DNA from: an uncultured Devosia sp.
GTDB taxonomy: Bacteria > Pseudomonadota > Alphaproteobacteria > Rhizobiales > Devosiaceae
Direction: 5' to 3'
NCBI RefSeq assembly: GCF_963517015.1
Contig: NZ_CAUQDV010000001.1
Span: 1,246,001 to 1,310,000, forward strand
DNA length: 64,000 nucleotides
The translations under genes and the position numbers were made by a program. The notes beneath the pieces are model-generated. The model did no database searches. It had not been told where the DNA came from and saw only the letters and a list, made by a program, of their open reading frames with translations. Positions 20,238 through 28,994 of the stretch are shown here, piece after piece (within the stretch, counting starts at the first letter, position 1; each line of letters opens with the position of its first letter).

Positions 20238-20957
20238 ATGCTGGGTCGTCGCATCGGAGCGGGGCGGGTGGCCGAGGTTTATGCCGACGGCGATGATGTG
20301 CTCAAGCTCTATGCGGCTGGCATTGGGCCGGAACAAGCCGAACGTGAGGCCGCCGTACTCGACGTGCTGTTGTCGACGTCGCTTGTGGTGCCCAAGGCGC
20401 TGGGCGTGATCGAAATTCAGGGGCGCTGGGGTTTGCGGATGACGCGCATGGCAGGGACGCCGCTGGCGTTGGCGGAAGGCTCGGCGTCAATCCTGGCCGA
20501 TCTCCACTACGCGGTGCATTCTCACTCTATCTCCGGCCTGCCGTCGCTCAAGCCCAGGCTGGCAGATCGGATATCCCGCGCAGAACAATTGGGCGACGAG
20601 GAGCGGCGTGCTCTGTTGAGGCGGCTAGCTAACCTGAATGACGGCAGCAATCTCTGTCATGGCGATTTTCATCCCGCCAACATCATGGTCGGAGGGGCCG
20701 GGCCGGCCATCATCGACTGGCTGGATGCCAGCAGTGGGTCGGCGGCTGCCGATGTGGCGCGGACGTACCTGTTGGCAAAGCATCACTTCGCGGCACTGGC
20801 CGAGCCCTATCTCGACGCCTATGTCGCCCGCAGTACTATCGAACGAGATACGGTCATGAGCTGGTTGCCGGTACTTGCGGCGGCGCGGTTGACCGAACAT
20901 GTTCCTGACGAGGAAACCGCGCTCCTTGCCTTGGCGAGGACGTCGCTGCGATCTTAG
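20238..20957 (+). CDS. Aminoglycoside phosphotransferase-family kinase
   Basis: 239-residue protein kinase-like fold enzyme. The catalytic loop is [13 protein letters not shown] (HxDxxxxN type) and the metal-binding Asp is in AIIDWLDAS. The N-lobe has [15 protein letters not shown], with a candidate ATP-binding Lys. Such proteins phosphorylate small molecules (choline, fructosamine, antibiotics and others); the substrate is not evident and resistance should not be assumed. It is the third gene of the epm operon. Its end overlaps the convergent regulator gene by 4 bases. Confidence 0.82.
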   Translation: MLGRRIGAGRVAEVYADGDDVLKLYAAGIGPEQAEREAAVLDVLLSTSLVVPKALGVIEIQGRWGLRMTRMAGTPLALAEGSASILADLHYAVHSHSISGLPSLKPRLADRISRAEQLGDEERRALLRRLANLNDGSNLCHGDFHPANIMVGGAGPAIIDWLDASSGSAAADVARTYLLAKHHFAALAEPYLDAYVARSTIERDTVMSWLPVLAAARLTEHVPDEETALLALARTSLRS

Positions 20958-22783
20958 CCGTCGAGTTTGTGTTTCCAGATCATCCGGCGGTAGAGCGTCG
21001 AGCGGTCGATGCCCAGGCTCCGGGCCGCGGCCGAGAGGTTGCCATTGTGACGATCGACGGCGCGGCGCATGGCGGTTTCGGTCAACGAGTCCAGATCGGT
21101 GCCGATCGGGGGCGGCGTGTCGGCTCCGGACTGGGGCAGGTCGGAGAGGTCGATGGGCTCGCCGGGCGCATGCAGCACGCTTATGGAAAGAAGTCGTCCA
21201 GCAAGCTGGCGGAAGTTGCCGGGCCAGTCATGGGCGGCGAGGCGCGACAGAATGGGTTCGGGCAGCGGGCCATGGGTTGGTGCGAGTTGTGACCAGAGCG
21301 TGGTGACGACCTCGTTGCGGTCCCGAAGGTCGGCCAGCGCGGGAAGCGTCACGACATATTGGGCGATGCGGAAATAGAGATCGGCCCGGAAGGTGCCGGC
21401 CTCGACCATGGCCATGAGATCGCGATTGGTGGCGCAGATCGGCACGAAGTCTGACTTATGCGGTGTGCCTCCGCCGAGTGGGACGACTTCCTTGTCCTGG
21501 AGGAGGCGCAGGAGGCGCGACTGGAGGATGAGCGGCATATCGCCGATTTCATCGAGAAAGAGAATGCCGCCCTCGGCCTGCTGCACCAGACCCTTGGCGC
21601 CCTGCTTTCTCGCGCCTGTAAAAGCGCCGGGTTCATAGCCAAAGAGTTCGGCTTCGATCAGGCTTTCCGGCAGGGCGGCGCAGTTGATGGCGATGAAGGG
21701 CTTTCCGGCGCGCGCCGACCGTGCGTGGAGATGGCGGGCGAAAACCTCCTTGCCGGCGCCGGTGGGGCCCGCGACGAGCAGGGGAATTTCGGCATTGAGC
21801 AGCTTGATGGCCTTGGCAAGATCGGCTTGCGTTTCTGGCGTGAGAAAGGGGCCGGTGGCCGCGGGTTTGGCGGGCCGGGGCAGTGTGCCAAAGGCGCGGA
21901 GCGGCGGGCTCGCAGGGCGTGTGAGATTGGCTACATATTGCTCGCCCGCATGGCTACGAAGCTCGCCGCCTTGCAGGGTTTCAAAAATCTCGTCGCTGGT
22001 TGATTGGCGCAGGGCCTTGCGGTCGAGGCCGACGAGATGCAAAGCGCGGCGATTGCCGGCGACGAGGCGGTTGCCGTCAAAGACCAGGATGCCCTCGCGC
22101 GCGGTGCCGACAAGGTCGGCGCTGCGGTGGAAGCGCAGTACGGTCATGTCGTCGAACCGCCGGTTGAAGAAGCGATGCTCGATCTGTTCCACGGCAAGCC
22201 GGACAAGGCCCATGGCATGGGTATGCTGGGCCGTTGCATGGCCGGACATGTCGAGCACGCCGGCGAGCTTGCCATAGGGATCAAAGATCGGGCTGGCGGC
22301 GCAGTGGAGAATACCGTGCGGTTCGAAGAAATGTTCGGCGCCATGGACTTCGATGGGGCGGCGTTCAGCAAGGGCTGTGCCTATCGCATTGGTGCCGGTA
22401 GCCGTTTCGGACCACATGACGCCGGGGCGGAGCGAAACCTCGGCAGCACGGCCGGCAAATTCCGGACTGCCAGCGGTGTCGAGCACGAAACCCTTGGCAT
22501 CGGTCAGGATGACGACGCTGTCAGTGAGTTTTGCCTCGGTGCGCAGGGTGACGAGTTCGGGACGGGAGAGCAGGCGCAGGGTCTCGTTGCGTTGCTGGAG
22601 TTCGCGTAACTCGCCGGCTGTCATCGGCTCTGCAAGGATGGAGTCGCCGGCGTCGAGCCCTCGCTGCGCGCAGCGTTGCCAGGACCGCAGAATTGGCGCA
22701 GGCACCACCCCCTCGGGCAATTCGCCGCCCGAAAAGAACTTTTCGCGTGCGCTCGCGAGGGCCGCCTCGGACGCCATGTTCAT
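20954..22783 (-). CDS. AcoR-like sigma-54-dependent transcriptional activator
   Basis: 609-residue activator starting at MNMASEA, where GGGAGGAG precedes the ATG; a longer frame to 22867 lacks such a site. Domains: N-terminal sensor (GAF-like, about residues 60-200, starting [17 protein letters not shown]), a PAS-like segment ([18 protein letters not shown]), a central AAA+ domain with Walker A GPTGAGKE, the sigma-54 contact loop GAFTGA and Walker [12 protein letters not shown], then a Fis-type helix-turn-helix ([20 protein letters not shown]). It resembles AcoR and other acetoin/alcohol regulators. Divergent from an aldehyde dehydrogenase gene preceded by a -24/-12 promoter, its obvious target. 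Confidence 0.93.
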   Translation of the reverse strand: MNMASEAALASAREKFFSGGELPEGVVPAPILRSWQRCAQRGLDAGDSILAEPMTAGELRELQQRNETLRLLSRPELVTLRTEAKLTDSVVILTDAKGFVLDTAGSPEFAGRAAEVSLRPGVMWSETATGTNAIGTALAERRPIEVHGAEHFFEPHGILHCAASPIFDPYGKLAGVLDMSGHATAQHTHAMGLVRLAVEQIEHRFFNRRFDDMTVLRFHRSADLVGTAREGILVFDGNRLVAGNRRALHLVGLDRKALRQSTSDEIFETLQGGELRSHAGEQYVANLTRPASPPLRAFGTLPRPAKPAATGPFLTPETQADLAKAIKLLNAEIPLLVAGPTGAGKEVFARHLHARSARAGKPFIAINCAALPESLIEAELFGYEPGAFTGARKQGAKGLVQQAEGGILFLDEIGDMPLILQSRLLRLLQDKEVVPLGGGTPHKSDFVPICATNRDLMAMVEAGTFRADLYFRIAQYVVTLPALADLRDRNEVVTTLWSQLAPTHGPLPEPILSRLAAHDWPGNFRQLAGRLLSISVLHAPGEPIDLSDLPQSGADTPPPIGTDLDSLTETAMRRAVDRHNGNLSAAARSLGIDRSTLYRRMIWKHKLDG

Positions 22784-22877
22784 TTGCCGCTCCTCCCGAA
22801 GCCGGCAAGCCGGCTTCCCTCCTCGTCGCGCCGTTGGCGCGGAAAACCGCATCGCACTTTTCCGCACGGCGCTTCAC

Positions 22878-22940
22878 TGTGGCAGTTTGCAACAGGTGTC
22901 GCATCGGCCATCGCTTCTGGTTGTGGCAAACTGTTGCACC
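22878..22940 (+). promoter_or_regulatory. Candidate upstream activator sites for the AcoR-like regulator
   Basis: Two related segments, TGTGGCAGTTTGCAACAGG (22878-22896) and TGTGGCAAACTGTTGCACC (22922-22940), carry the same GTTTGC/GCAAAC core in opposite orientations. They lie about 100-160 bases before the predicted transcription start, the usual place for enhancer-binding proteins. The same region may hold the regulator's own promoter. Confidence 0.45.
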
Positions 22941-23013
22941 TCCTTTTCCAGTTCGTCCAGCAGTTTGGCGGTCACGAAAACTTCGGCTTTTTGTTCAGGC
23001 ACTTGGCTGTTTC

Positions 23014-23029
23014 TGGCACGAGCGTTGCA
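23014..23029 (+). promoter_or_regulatory. Sigma-54 (-24/-12) promoter of the aldehyde dehydrogenase gene
   Basis: TGGCACG (23014-23020), four bases, then TTGCA (23025-23029) is an exact match to the sigma-54 consensus TGGCACG-N4-TTGCW. It lies 31 bases before the aldehyde dehydrogenase ATG and opposite an activator with a GAFTGA loop. Transcription should begin near 23040. Confidence 0.88.
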
Positions 23030-23060
23030 ACGGCACAGGCATCCAAAAAGGGAGGATGCC

Positions 23061-24581
23061 ATGAACAAACCGGAATTTATCGGCCAGCGGACCAAGTCTC
23101 CGTACAAGGCCAAGTATGGCAATTACATCGGGGGGCAGTGGGTCGACGCCGTCGATGGCGAGACGTTCGAGAACACGTCGCCGGTCACCGGGCAAGTGAT
23201 CTGCTCGGTCGCGCGGTCCAAGGCCGCCGATGTCGAGAAGGCGCTGGATGCAGCGCATAAGGCGGCGCCCGCCTGGGGCAAGACCTCGGTGGCGCAGCGT
23301 GCCGTGATGCTGAACAAGATCGCCGACCGGATGGAGGAGCATCTGGACGAAATTGCCCTGGCCGAGACCTGGGACAATGGCAAGCCGATCCGCGAAACGA
23401 CGGCGGCCGATATCCCGCTGGCCATCGATCACTTCCGTTATTTCGCCGGCGCCATCCGGGCGCAGGAGGGCGGCATATCGGAGATCGACCACGATACCGT
23501 GGCCTATCATTTCCACGAGCCGCTTGGCGTGGTCCGGCAGATCATTCCGTGGAATTTCCCGATCCTGATGGCAGTGTGGAAGCTTGCTCCGGCGCTGGCC
23601 GCAGGCAATGCGGTGGTGCTCAAACCCGCCGAGCAGACGCCGGCCTCGATCCTGTTCCTGATGGAGCTGATCGAGGACATCCTGCCGCCGGGCGTCGTCA
23701 ATATCGTCAATGGCTTCGGGCTCGAAGCGGGCAAGCCGCTGGCTTCGTCCAACCGCATCGCCAAGATCGCCTTTACCGGCGAGACGACGACGGGTCGGCT
23801 GATCATGCAATATGCCAGCCAGAACCTTATTCCGGTGACGCTGGAGCTGGGTGGCAAGTCGCCCAACATCTTCTTTGCCGACGTGCTGGCCGAGGATGAT
23901 GACTTCTTCGACAAGGCGCTGGAAGGCTTTGCCATGTTTGCCCTTAACCAGGGCGAAGTGTGCACCTGCCCCAGCCGGGCGCTGATCCAGGAGTCGGTCT
24001 ATGACCGCTTCATGGAGCGGGCCGTCAAACGTGTCGAAGCCATCAAGCAGGGTTCACCCTTCGAGATGGATACGATGATCGGCGCGCAGGCGAGTTCCGA
24101 ACAGCTCGAGAAGATCCTCAGTTATCTCGATATCGGCAAGCAGGAAGGCGCCAAGGTTCTTACAGGCGGTGAGCGCAACACTCTCGAGGGCGAGTTGGCC
24201 GGCGGCTATTACGTCAAGCCAACCGTGTTCGCCGGCACCAACAAGATGCGGATCTTCCAGGAGGAGATTTTCGGGCCAGTGGTATCGGTCACGACCTTCA
24301 AGGACGATGCCGAGGCGCTCGAGATCGCCAATGACACGCTCTACGGCCTGGGCGCGGGTGTTTGGACCCGCGATGCCAACCGCGCCTATCGCTTCGGCCG
24401 GGGCATACAGGCCGGTCGTGTCTGGACCAATTGCTACCATGCCTATCCGGCCCATGCGGCCTTTGGCGGTTACAAGCAATCGGGCATCGGCCGCGAAAAT
24501 CACCGCATGATGCTCGATCATTATCAGCAGACCAAGAACATGCTGGTGAGCTACAGCCCCAAGAAGCTGGGTTTCTTCTAG
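23061..24581 (+). CDS. NAD-dependent aldehyde dehydrogenase (acetaldehyde type)
   Basis: 506-residue aldehyde dehydrogenase. The catalytic Cys is in [12 protein letters not shown] and the general-base Glu in [11 protein letters not shown]; the cofactor region [20 protein letters not shown] is conserved. Length and N terminus ([17 protein letters not shown]) match the AldB/ExaC/AcoD group that oxidises acetaldehyde to acetate during ethanol or acetoin breakdown. GGGAGGATGCC precedes the ATG, confirming the start against a much longer open frame upstream. Expression is expected to depend on sigma-54 and the divergent AcoR-like activator. The DUF779 gene downstream is a usual neighbour of this enzyme group. 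Confidence 0.94.
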   Translation: MNKPEFIGQRTKSPYKAKYGNYIGGQWVDAVDGETFENTSPVTGQVICSVARSKAADVEKALDAAHKAAPAWGKTSVAQRAVMLNKIADRMEEHLDEIALAETWDNGKPIRETTAADIPLAIDHFRYFAGAIRAQEGGISEIDHDTVAYHFHEPLGVVRQIIPWNFPILMAVWKLAPALAAGNAVVLKPAEQTPASILFLMELIEDILPPGVVNIVNGFGLEAGKPLASSNRIAKIAFTGETTTGRLIMQYASQNLIPVTLELGGKSPNIFFADVLAEDDDFFDKALEGFAMFALNQGEVCTCPSRALIQESVYDRFMERAVKRVEAIKQGSPFEMDTMIGAQASSEQLEKILSYLDIGKQEGAKVLTGGERNTLEGELAGGYYVKPTVFAGTNKMRIFQEEIFGPVVSVTTFKDDAEALEIANDTLYGLGAGVWTRDANRAYRFGRGIQAGRVWTNCYHAYPAHAAFGGYKQSGIGRENHRMMLDHYQQTKNMLVSYSPKKLGFF

Positions 24582-24595
24582 GAACGCGTTTGCAT

Positions 24596-24617
24596 CCCTC
24601 GCGCCCGGGCGCGAGGG
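24596..24617. repeat. Perfect 22-bp palindrome
   Basis: CCCTCGCGCCC followed by its exact complement, 15 bases after the aldehyde dehydrogenase stop and before the DUF779 gene. No T-run follows. It may form a stem that separates expression of the two genes, or be a small dispersed palindrome. Confidence 0.55.
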
Positions 24618-24759
24618 CTTAGGGGGTGAGGACCGCCTGCGTCCACGGGCGGTCCAAACTCTGCAACAGATCATTCCGGTGGGTCGGTCCGGCCTTCAAC
24701 CCGTCTCTCCCTCAACGGGCGGGCGGCTCACCGGGATGGCGTATCAGGAGGATGGCTGT

Positions 24760-25134
24760 ATGACGGATTATGTTGCGCGCGTGGTGGCCACGGATGCTGC
24801 GCTAAATCTGATCGGCGAAATCGAAAAGCGCCATGGCAAGGTGATGTTTCATCAGTCGGGCGGCTGCTGCGACGGCTCATCGCCAATGTGCTATCCCGAT
24901 GGCGAATTCATCATCGGCGATCGCGACGTGAAGATGGGTGAGATCGGCGGCGCGCCCTTCTACATGTCGCCCAGCCAGTTCGAGTACTGGCAGCATACGC
25001 AATTGATCATCGACGCCATTCCAGGGCGGGGTGGCATGTTCAGCCTCGACAATGGCACCGAGCGGCGGTTCCTGACGCGGTCGCGGGTCTTTACCGATGA
25101 AGAACATGAAAGACGCGCCCCGATCGAAGCGTGA
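24760..25134 (+). CDS. DUF779 protein (aldehyde-dehydrogenase-associated)
   Basis: 124-residue protein beginning MTDYVARVVATDAAL, with AGGAGG upstream. The DUF779 core HQSGGCCDGSSPMCYPDGEF has paired cysteines, followed by GAPFYMSPSQFEYWQHTQLIIDA. The family is regularly encoded next to acetaldehyde dehydrogenases but has no established biochemical role; the cysteine motif could bind metal (inference). An in-frame ATG at 24736 is a weaker alternative. It probably shares the sigma-54 transcript with the dehydrogenase. Confidence 0.87.
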   Translation: MTDYVARVVATDAALNLIGEIEKRHGKVMFHQSGGCCDGSSPMCYPDGEFIIGDRDVKMGEIGGAPFYMSPSQFEYWQHTQLIIDAIPGRGGMFSLDNGTERRFLTRSRVFTDEEHERRAPIEA

Positions 25135-25221
25135 TGGCTAAAGTTTTGTGAATGCTCACGTTTGCGTGACTCGAAGACGTGCGCTAACACTTCCCCGCAT
25201 CATTTCTTTGCGGGTCCATTC

Positions 25222-26355
25222 ATGAGCTTCGTCAATTTGCCTTTGCCCAGCCGGTCGCTGGCGATCAACGGCCGGCCATTTGCTGCGCCGGCTGCATTCC
25301 TCTTTACCGTCGTTATCCTCACCGCGCTCGCCATCGGCCTTGCCTGGTGGCAGGGACCGGGCCTGTGGCGCGATATCCAGATCAGCCAGGCACCGCTGAC
25401 CATCGATGACTGGGAGATGGTGGATGGCGAATGCAGTTCGCGCCGGGGGCTAACCGATTGCGAGGCGCATATCGTCTATAGCTTTGAGGGCCAGGACTAC
25501 GACAAGCACATCACCATCGCCTTCGTTGACTTCTCGAGCGGTGACTATCTGGTTGATCTGGTGATCTCGGAAAATGATCCGGACCTGGCAACGATCAGCC
25601 TGGGCCTCGACATGCTGTGGAACCGCCTGGCGGTGTTCGGCGTGTTCATGGCGCTGTTCATCGGTGGGCCGCTGGCCATGTTCTGGTCGGCCTATCAGGC
25701 AAACCGCGCCAATCAGTCTGCCAATACGCCTGGGCGATTGGAGCTGATTCCGGTGCGTGTGACCGGCGTGGACGAAAAGCGCGGCAACAAGAATGTCGCC
25801 TATGTTCGGACCGTCAACGGCAAGAACAAGGGCAGCATGATCCGCAGCCAGTTCCGCGACGGCGATGAGCCGCTGATGGCGGTGGGCGACGACGGCGACT
25901 GGTACGGCGTGGCCGCCAAATCCGAGACAATGGCGCTGCCGGTGCTGCTCGATCGCGGATTGCATCGCCTCGATATTTCCGATGTCGAACGCCAGAATGC
26001 ACTGGCGTCCTTTGATGCCGAACAGGCCCAGCGCGGCGTTGCTCCGCAGGATGCCGCCGAGCGGACCAAGAATCCGTCGCCGATGAAGGCCGCCTTGCGC
26101 GGGCTGATGGCGGCTGGCGGCGTGATCGTGCTGATGGTGATCGGCATTTTCGGCTACTGGATTTACTACGCGACCAGCGCCGGCGATGCCTTCGACTCGA
26201 TCGGCATCGAGATCAACAACCTGATGCCCGAACCGCTCAACAACTGGGCGTGCACCCAGCTGTACGAACGCTTCGGCGACGAGCGCGCACCCTTCGGTTG
26301 CGTGGCCGATGACTACACGAGCTGGAAAGTCGCGCAGGGCAAGACCAAGTCGTAG
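25222..26355 (+). CDS. Membrane protein of unknown function, DUF3592-like
   Basis: 377-residue protein starting MSFVNLPLPSRSL. Three hydrophobic segments are visible: about residues 27-46 (AAFLFTVVILTALAIGLAWW), 135-155 and 302-325. The loop after the first segment carries two cysteine-containing turns (GECSSRRGLTDCEAHIVYSFEGQDYDKH) and resembles the exposed domain of DUF3592 proteins, with VYSFEGQDY matching their Y-x-x-x-G-x-x-Y pattern. A soluble region of about 130 residues then precedes the last membrane helix, and the C terminus holds two more cysteines. No function can be assigned. A single-gene unit between DUF779 and a palindromic element. Confidence 0.72.
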   Translation: MSFVNLPLPSRSLAINGRPFAAPAAFLFTVVILTALAIGLAWWQGPGLWRDIQISQAPLTIDDWEMVDGECSSRRGLTDCEAHIVYSFEGQDYDKHITIAFVDFSSGDYLVDLVISENDPDLATISLGLDMLWNRLAVFGVFMALFIGGPLAMFWSAYQANRANQSANTPGRLELIPVRVTGVDEKRGNKNVAYVRTVNGKNKGSMIRSQFRDGDEPLMAVGDDGDWYGVAAKSETMALPVLLDRGLHRLDISDVERQNALASFDAEQAQRGVAPQDAAERTKNPSPMKAALRGLMAAGGVIVLMVIGIFGYWIYYATSAGDAFDSIGIEINNLMPEPLNNWACTQLYERFGDERAPFGCVADDYTSWKVAQGKTKS

Positions 26356-26369
26356 GCTGGCACGCTCTT

Positions 26370-26541
26370 TCCTCCACCGCTTGCGGGGGAGGGGGACCAC
26401 GCGACAGCGTGGTGGAGGGGGAAGCACCGGGATGGATGCTGCGTGGGGCTTCGCCCCGAACTACAGTGGCATCGCGTTTGGGGTACCCCTCTCCACCGCC
26501 CTTCGGGCGGTCCCCCTCTCCCGCAGGCGGGAGAGGAAAAG
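26370..26541. repeat. Cluster of GC-rich palindromes (intergenic repeat element)
   Basis: Several nested inverted repeats fill the gap between two convergent genes: CCACGC-gaca-GCGTGG near 26398, GGGGCTTCGCCCC near 26447, CCGCCCTTCGGGCGG near 26498 and CCTCTCCCGC-ag-GCGGGAGAGG near 26515. The outer parts (CCTCCACCGC and CCCTCTCCACCGCCC) look like degenerate copies of one unit. No gene is present. Confidence 0.55.
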
Positions 26542-26551
26542 GGGGGCTACC

Positions 26552-27196
26552 TCAGGCCAATGCCCTTCCGGCCGGGAAAATGCCGGACATGACGACGAAG
26601 CCGGGAATGCGGCGGACGCGATCGGTCCAGCGGCGCAGCGCCGGATAATCCTCGCGGCCGATGCCGCCTTCCTCGCTCAGCATGACATAGGGGAAGCAGC
26701 CAATGTCGGCGGTGGTCGGATGGGCAGGTGAGGCCAACCAGTCTCGACCCTCGCGTTCGCCGAACCAGAGATGCTCATCCATCAGGCGGAAGATTCGGTG
26801 CGCCTCGCGCTGCGCGCGGGGCACGTCATAGTCGTGGCCAAAGCTCAGTGACAGGCGCGCTGCGGCCGAGGTGGCGGTAATGCCATCGGCCACGCCATGC
26901 CAGCGCAGGACTTCGGCGAGAACCGCCGGCTCGTCGGGAAACCAGAGGCCGGTCTCGTCGTATTTTTTGGCGAGATAGGCGAGGATGGCGCCGCTGTCGG
27001 ACAGGGTCAGATCGCCGTCCTTGAGCACGGGGAGCTGGGCGAAGGGATTGAGCCGCAGGAACCAGTCGGCGCGGTTTTCACGCCCGGGGTAATAGTCGAC
27101 CGGGACGATGTCGTAGCGAAGCTTGAGGATGCTCATCAGCAGCCGCAGCTTGTAGCAATTGCCAGAAAGTTCGAAGTCGTAAAGGGTAATGGCCAT
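26552..27196 (-). CDS. Glutathione S-transferase family protein
   Basis: 214-residue GST. The thioredoxin-like N-terminal domain has SGNCYKLRLL at the glutathione-activating position, the cis-proline in QLPVLKDGDL and the gamma-glutamyl-binding turn SDSGAI. The helical C-terminal domain contains TTADIGCFPYVML. The substrate is unknown. It starts 3 bases after the Rieske-reductase gene, so it is part of the same minus-strand operon and may handle a reactive product of the oxygenase (inference). Confidence 0.92.
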   Translation of the reverse strand: MAITLYDFELSGNCYKLRLLMSILKLRYDIVPVDYYPGRENRADWFLRLNPFAQLPVLKDGDLTLSDSGAILAYLAKKYDETGLWFPDEPAVLAEVLRWHGVADGITATSAAARLSLSFGHDYDVPRAQREAHRIFRLMDEHLWFGEREGRDWLASPAHPTTADIGCFPYVMLSEEGGIGREDYPALRRWTDRVRRIPGFVVMSGIFPAGRALA

Positions 27197-27199
27197 GGG

Positions 27200-28906
27200 T
27201 CAGATATCCAGCACGAGGCGCTTTGATTTGGCACGGCTGACGCAGGTCATCATGCAGGTGTTGGACGCCTTCTCGGACTTGTTGAGATAGACGTCCTGGT
27301 GGTCGACCTCGCCCTCGATGACGCCAGTGAGGCAGGTGCCGCAGGCCCCTTGCTCGCAGGAGCTGGGGACCGACAGGCCGTTTTCGCGCATGACTTCGAG
27401 AATGGTCCGGCCCGAGGGAATGTGCAGGGTCATGGCCGAGCGGGCCAGTTCCACGTCGAAGGCCGAGGTATCGTCGATCACCTTGTCGTTCTTGAAGTAT
27501 TCGAAGTGAACCGACTCTTCCGGCCAGCCTTGGGCAGCGGCGGTGTCGCGGACGGTTTCGAGCATGGCGCCGGGACCGCAGACATAGACGTGCTGCGCCA
27601 TGGACCATTGGCCCAGGGCAGATGCGATGGTGGCGCCGATCTCTTCGCGTGGCAGGCCGGTGTGGAAGATCACCTTGCCATGCAGCGCTTCAAGTTCAGA
27701 ACGGAAGGCGGTGGTTTCACCAGCGCGGGTGAAATAGTGCAGCTCGTAGTTGAGGCTCGACTTGTCGAGGAAACGGGCCATCGAGAGGAGCGGGGTGATG
27801 CCGATGCCACCGGCGATCAGCACGGTGCGGATGGCGTCGCGGCGCAGCGGGAAATTGTTGCGTGGCTCGGAGATCGAGAGCAGGTCACCTTCGCGCACGG
27901 TCTCGACCATCACCTTGGAGCCGCCCTTGGAAGCGCTCTCCTGCTTGACGCCGATGATGTAGCTCATCAGCTCGCCGGGGCCATTGGTGATGGAATATTG
28001 CCGGGTCATGCCATTTGGCAGGTGCACGTCGATATGGGCTCCGGGCTGGAAGGTGGGCAAATGACCGTCGCGCGCCGCCAGTTCGAAGCCGATGACGCCA
28101 TCGGCGCTGGTCCATTTGCGCCTGACCACCACGGTGATGGTATTGCCCTTGGGCAGGGCGATCTCGGGCATGGTCGAGAGTTCAGCCGAGACCTTTTCGA
28201 AGGCAGGCTTCAGCGGCTCGGGCGCGGGCTTGCTGGCGGCAACGCGTTCCAGCCGGTCGCGCAGCTTGGAGAGGGTTTCGCTGTAGTGGCGAAGGGTCGC
28301 GACCTCATCTGCGGGCTTTCCGGCCAGGAGGCCGCGGATGACGGCGCGGCCTGCATCGACGGGTTGGACGAAATAGTGGGTGCCGCCGAAGCGCACGGCG
28401 AGGCCGGGCAGCAGATCGGCCGGCTGGTCATCGGGTGCGAGGCGGGCGAGGGCTGCTAGCACATCCTCAGGCGCGGCATTGACCGGAATGGGACGCAGGG
28501 CAAACCAGTCGTGGGTTTCGGCGCCGGGGAAGGGGCGGAAGGGCTGGTCGTCATTGGCGGCCGACCAGATCAGGCCATAGGCCTCGCGGACGGGATAGGT
28601 CTTGTTCTGGATGCGGCGGGCCGGAGCATCGGCGGGATGGGCGGGGATATAGGTGCAGCCAGCCGAGCGGTTGGCATAGCGCCAGCCGTGATACTGGCAT
28701 TTGAGCTCGCCGCCCTCGTTGACGCCGATCGAGAGGCGCACGCCACGATGCAGGCAACGGTTCTCCCAGATGTTCACATTGCCATCGTCGGCGCGCCAGA
28801 CGGCCAGTTCACGGCCGAGCAACTGGCCCTGATAGACATGGCGGAACGGCAGGTCGTCGCTGGAGGCGATGGGATACCAGGTGGGATCGGAAAGGGTGAG
28901 CGTCAT
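27200..28906 (-). CDS. Rieske domain fused to FNR-type reductase with plant-type ferredoxin domain
   Basis: 568 residues in three blocks. (1) A Rieske [2Fe-2S] domain (about 8-115) with ligands Cys51-x-His53 and Cys70-x2-His73 (RCLHRG, KCQYHGW). (2) A linker of about 130 residues with a coiled stretch (LSKLRDRLERVAA). (3) A phthalate-dioxygenase-reductase-like module from about 255: flavin motif RQYSITN (302-308), nucleotide motif GGIGITP (366-372), CGPG (443) and a C-terminal ferredoxin domain with Cys517, Cys522, Cys525 and Cys555. Electrons could pass from NAD(P)H through flavin and ferredoxin to a Rieske centre on one chain. The upstream gene is an oxygenase subunit lacking that centre. 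Confidence 0.9.
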   Translation of the reverse strand: MTLTLSDPTWYPIASSDDLPFRHVYQGQLLGRELAVWRADDGNVNIWENRCLHRGVRLSIGVNEGGELKCQYHGWRYANRSAGCTYIPAHPADAPARRIQNKTYPVREAYGLIWSAANDDQPFRPFPGAETHDWFALRPIPVNAAPEDVLAALARLAPDDQPADLLPGLAVRFGGTHYFVQPVDAGRAVIRGLLAGKPADEVATLRHYSETLSKLRDRLERVAASKPAPEPLKPAFEKVSAELSTMPEIALPKGNTITVVVRRKWTSADGVIGFELAARDGHLPTFQPGAHIDVHLPNGMTRQYSITNGPGELMSYIIGVKQESASKGGSKVMVETVREGDLLSISEPRNNFPLRRDAIRTVLIAGGIGITPLLSMARFLDKSSLNYELHYFTRAGETTAFRSELEALHGKVIFHTGLPREEIGATIASALGQWSMAQHVYVCGPGAMLETVRDTAAAQGWPEESVHFEYFKNDKVIDDTSAFDVELARSAMTLHIPSGRTILEVMRENGLSVPSSCEQGACGTCLTGVIEGEVDHQDVYLNKSEKASNTCMMTCVSRAKSKRLVLDI

Positions 28907-28994
28907 GGCTTCATCCGAGCAGTTCAGGATCGCGCCACGATCGGATGAGGTCGTTGTCGCGAGCCCTGGCGTACGGAGCTCGCGCGAAGTGGGC

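Noticed and set aside
20238..20957. Antibiotic resistance gene (aminoglycoside phosphotransferase)
   Set aside because: Only the general kinase fold is supported. The gene is embedded in the epm cluster with no mobility signs, so a resistance role is not justified.
22353..23060. N-terminal extension of the aldehyde dehydrogenase by 236 codons
   Set aside because: The extension overlaps the divergent activator gene and the sigma-54 promoter. A strong ribosome site precedes ATG 23061, and the family length fits that start.
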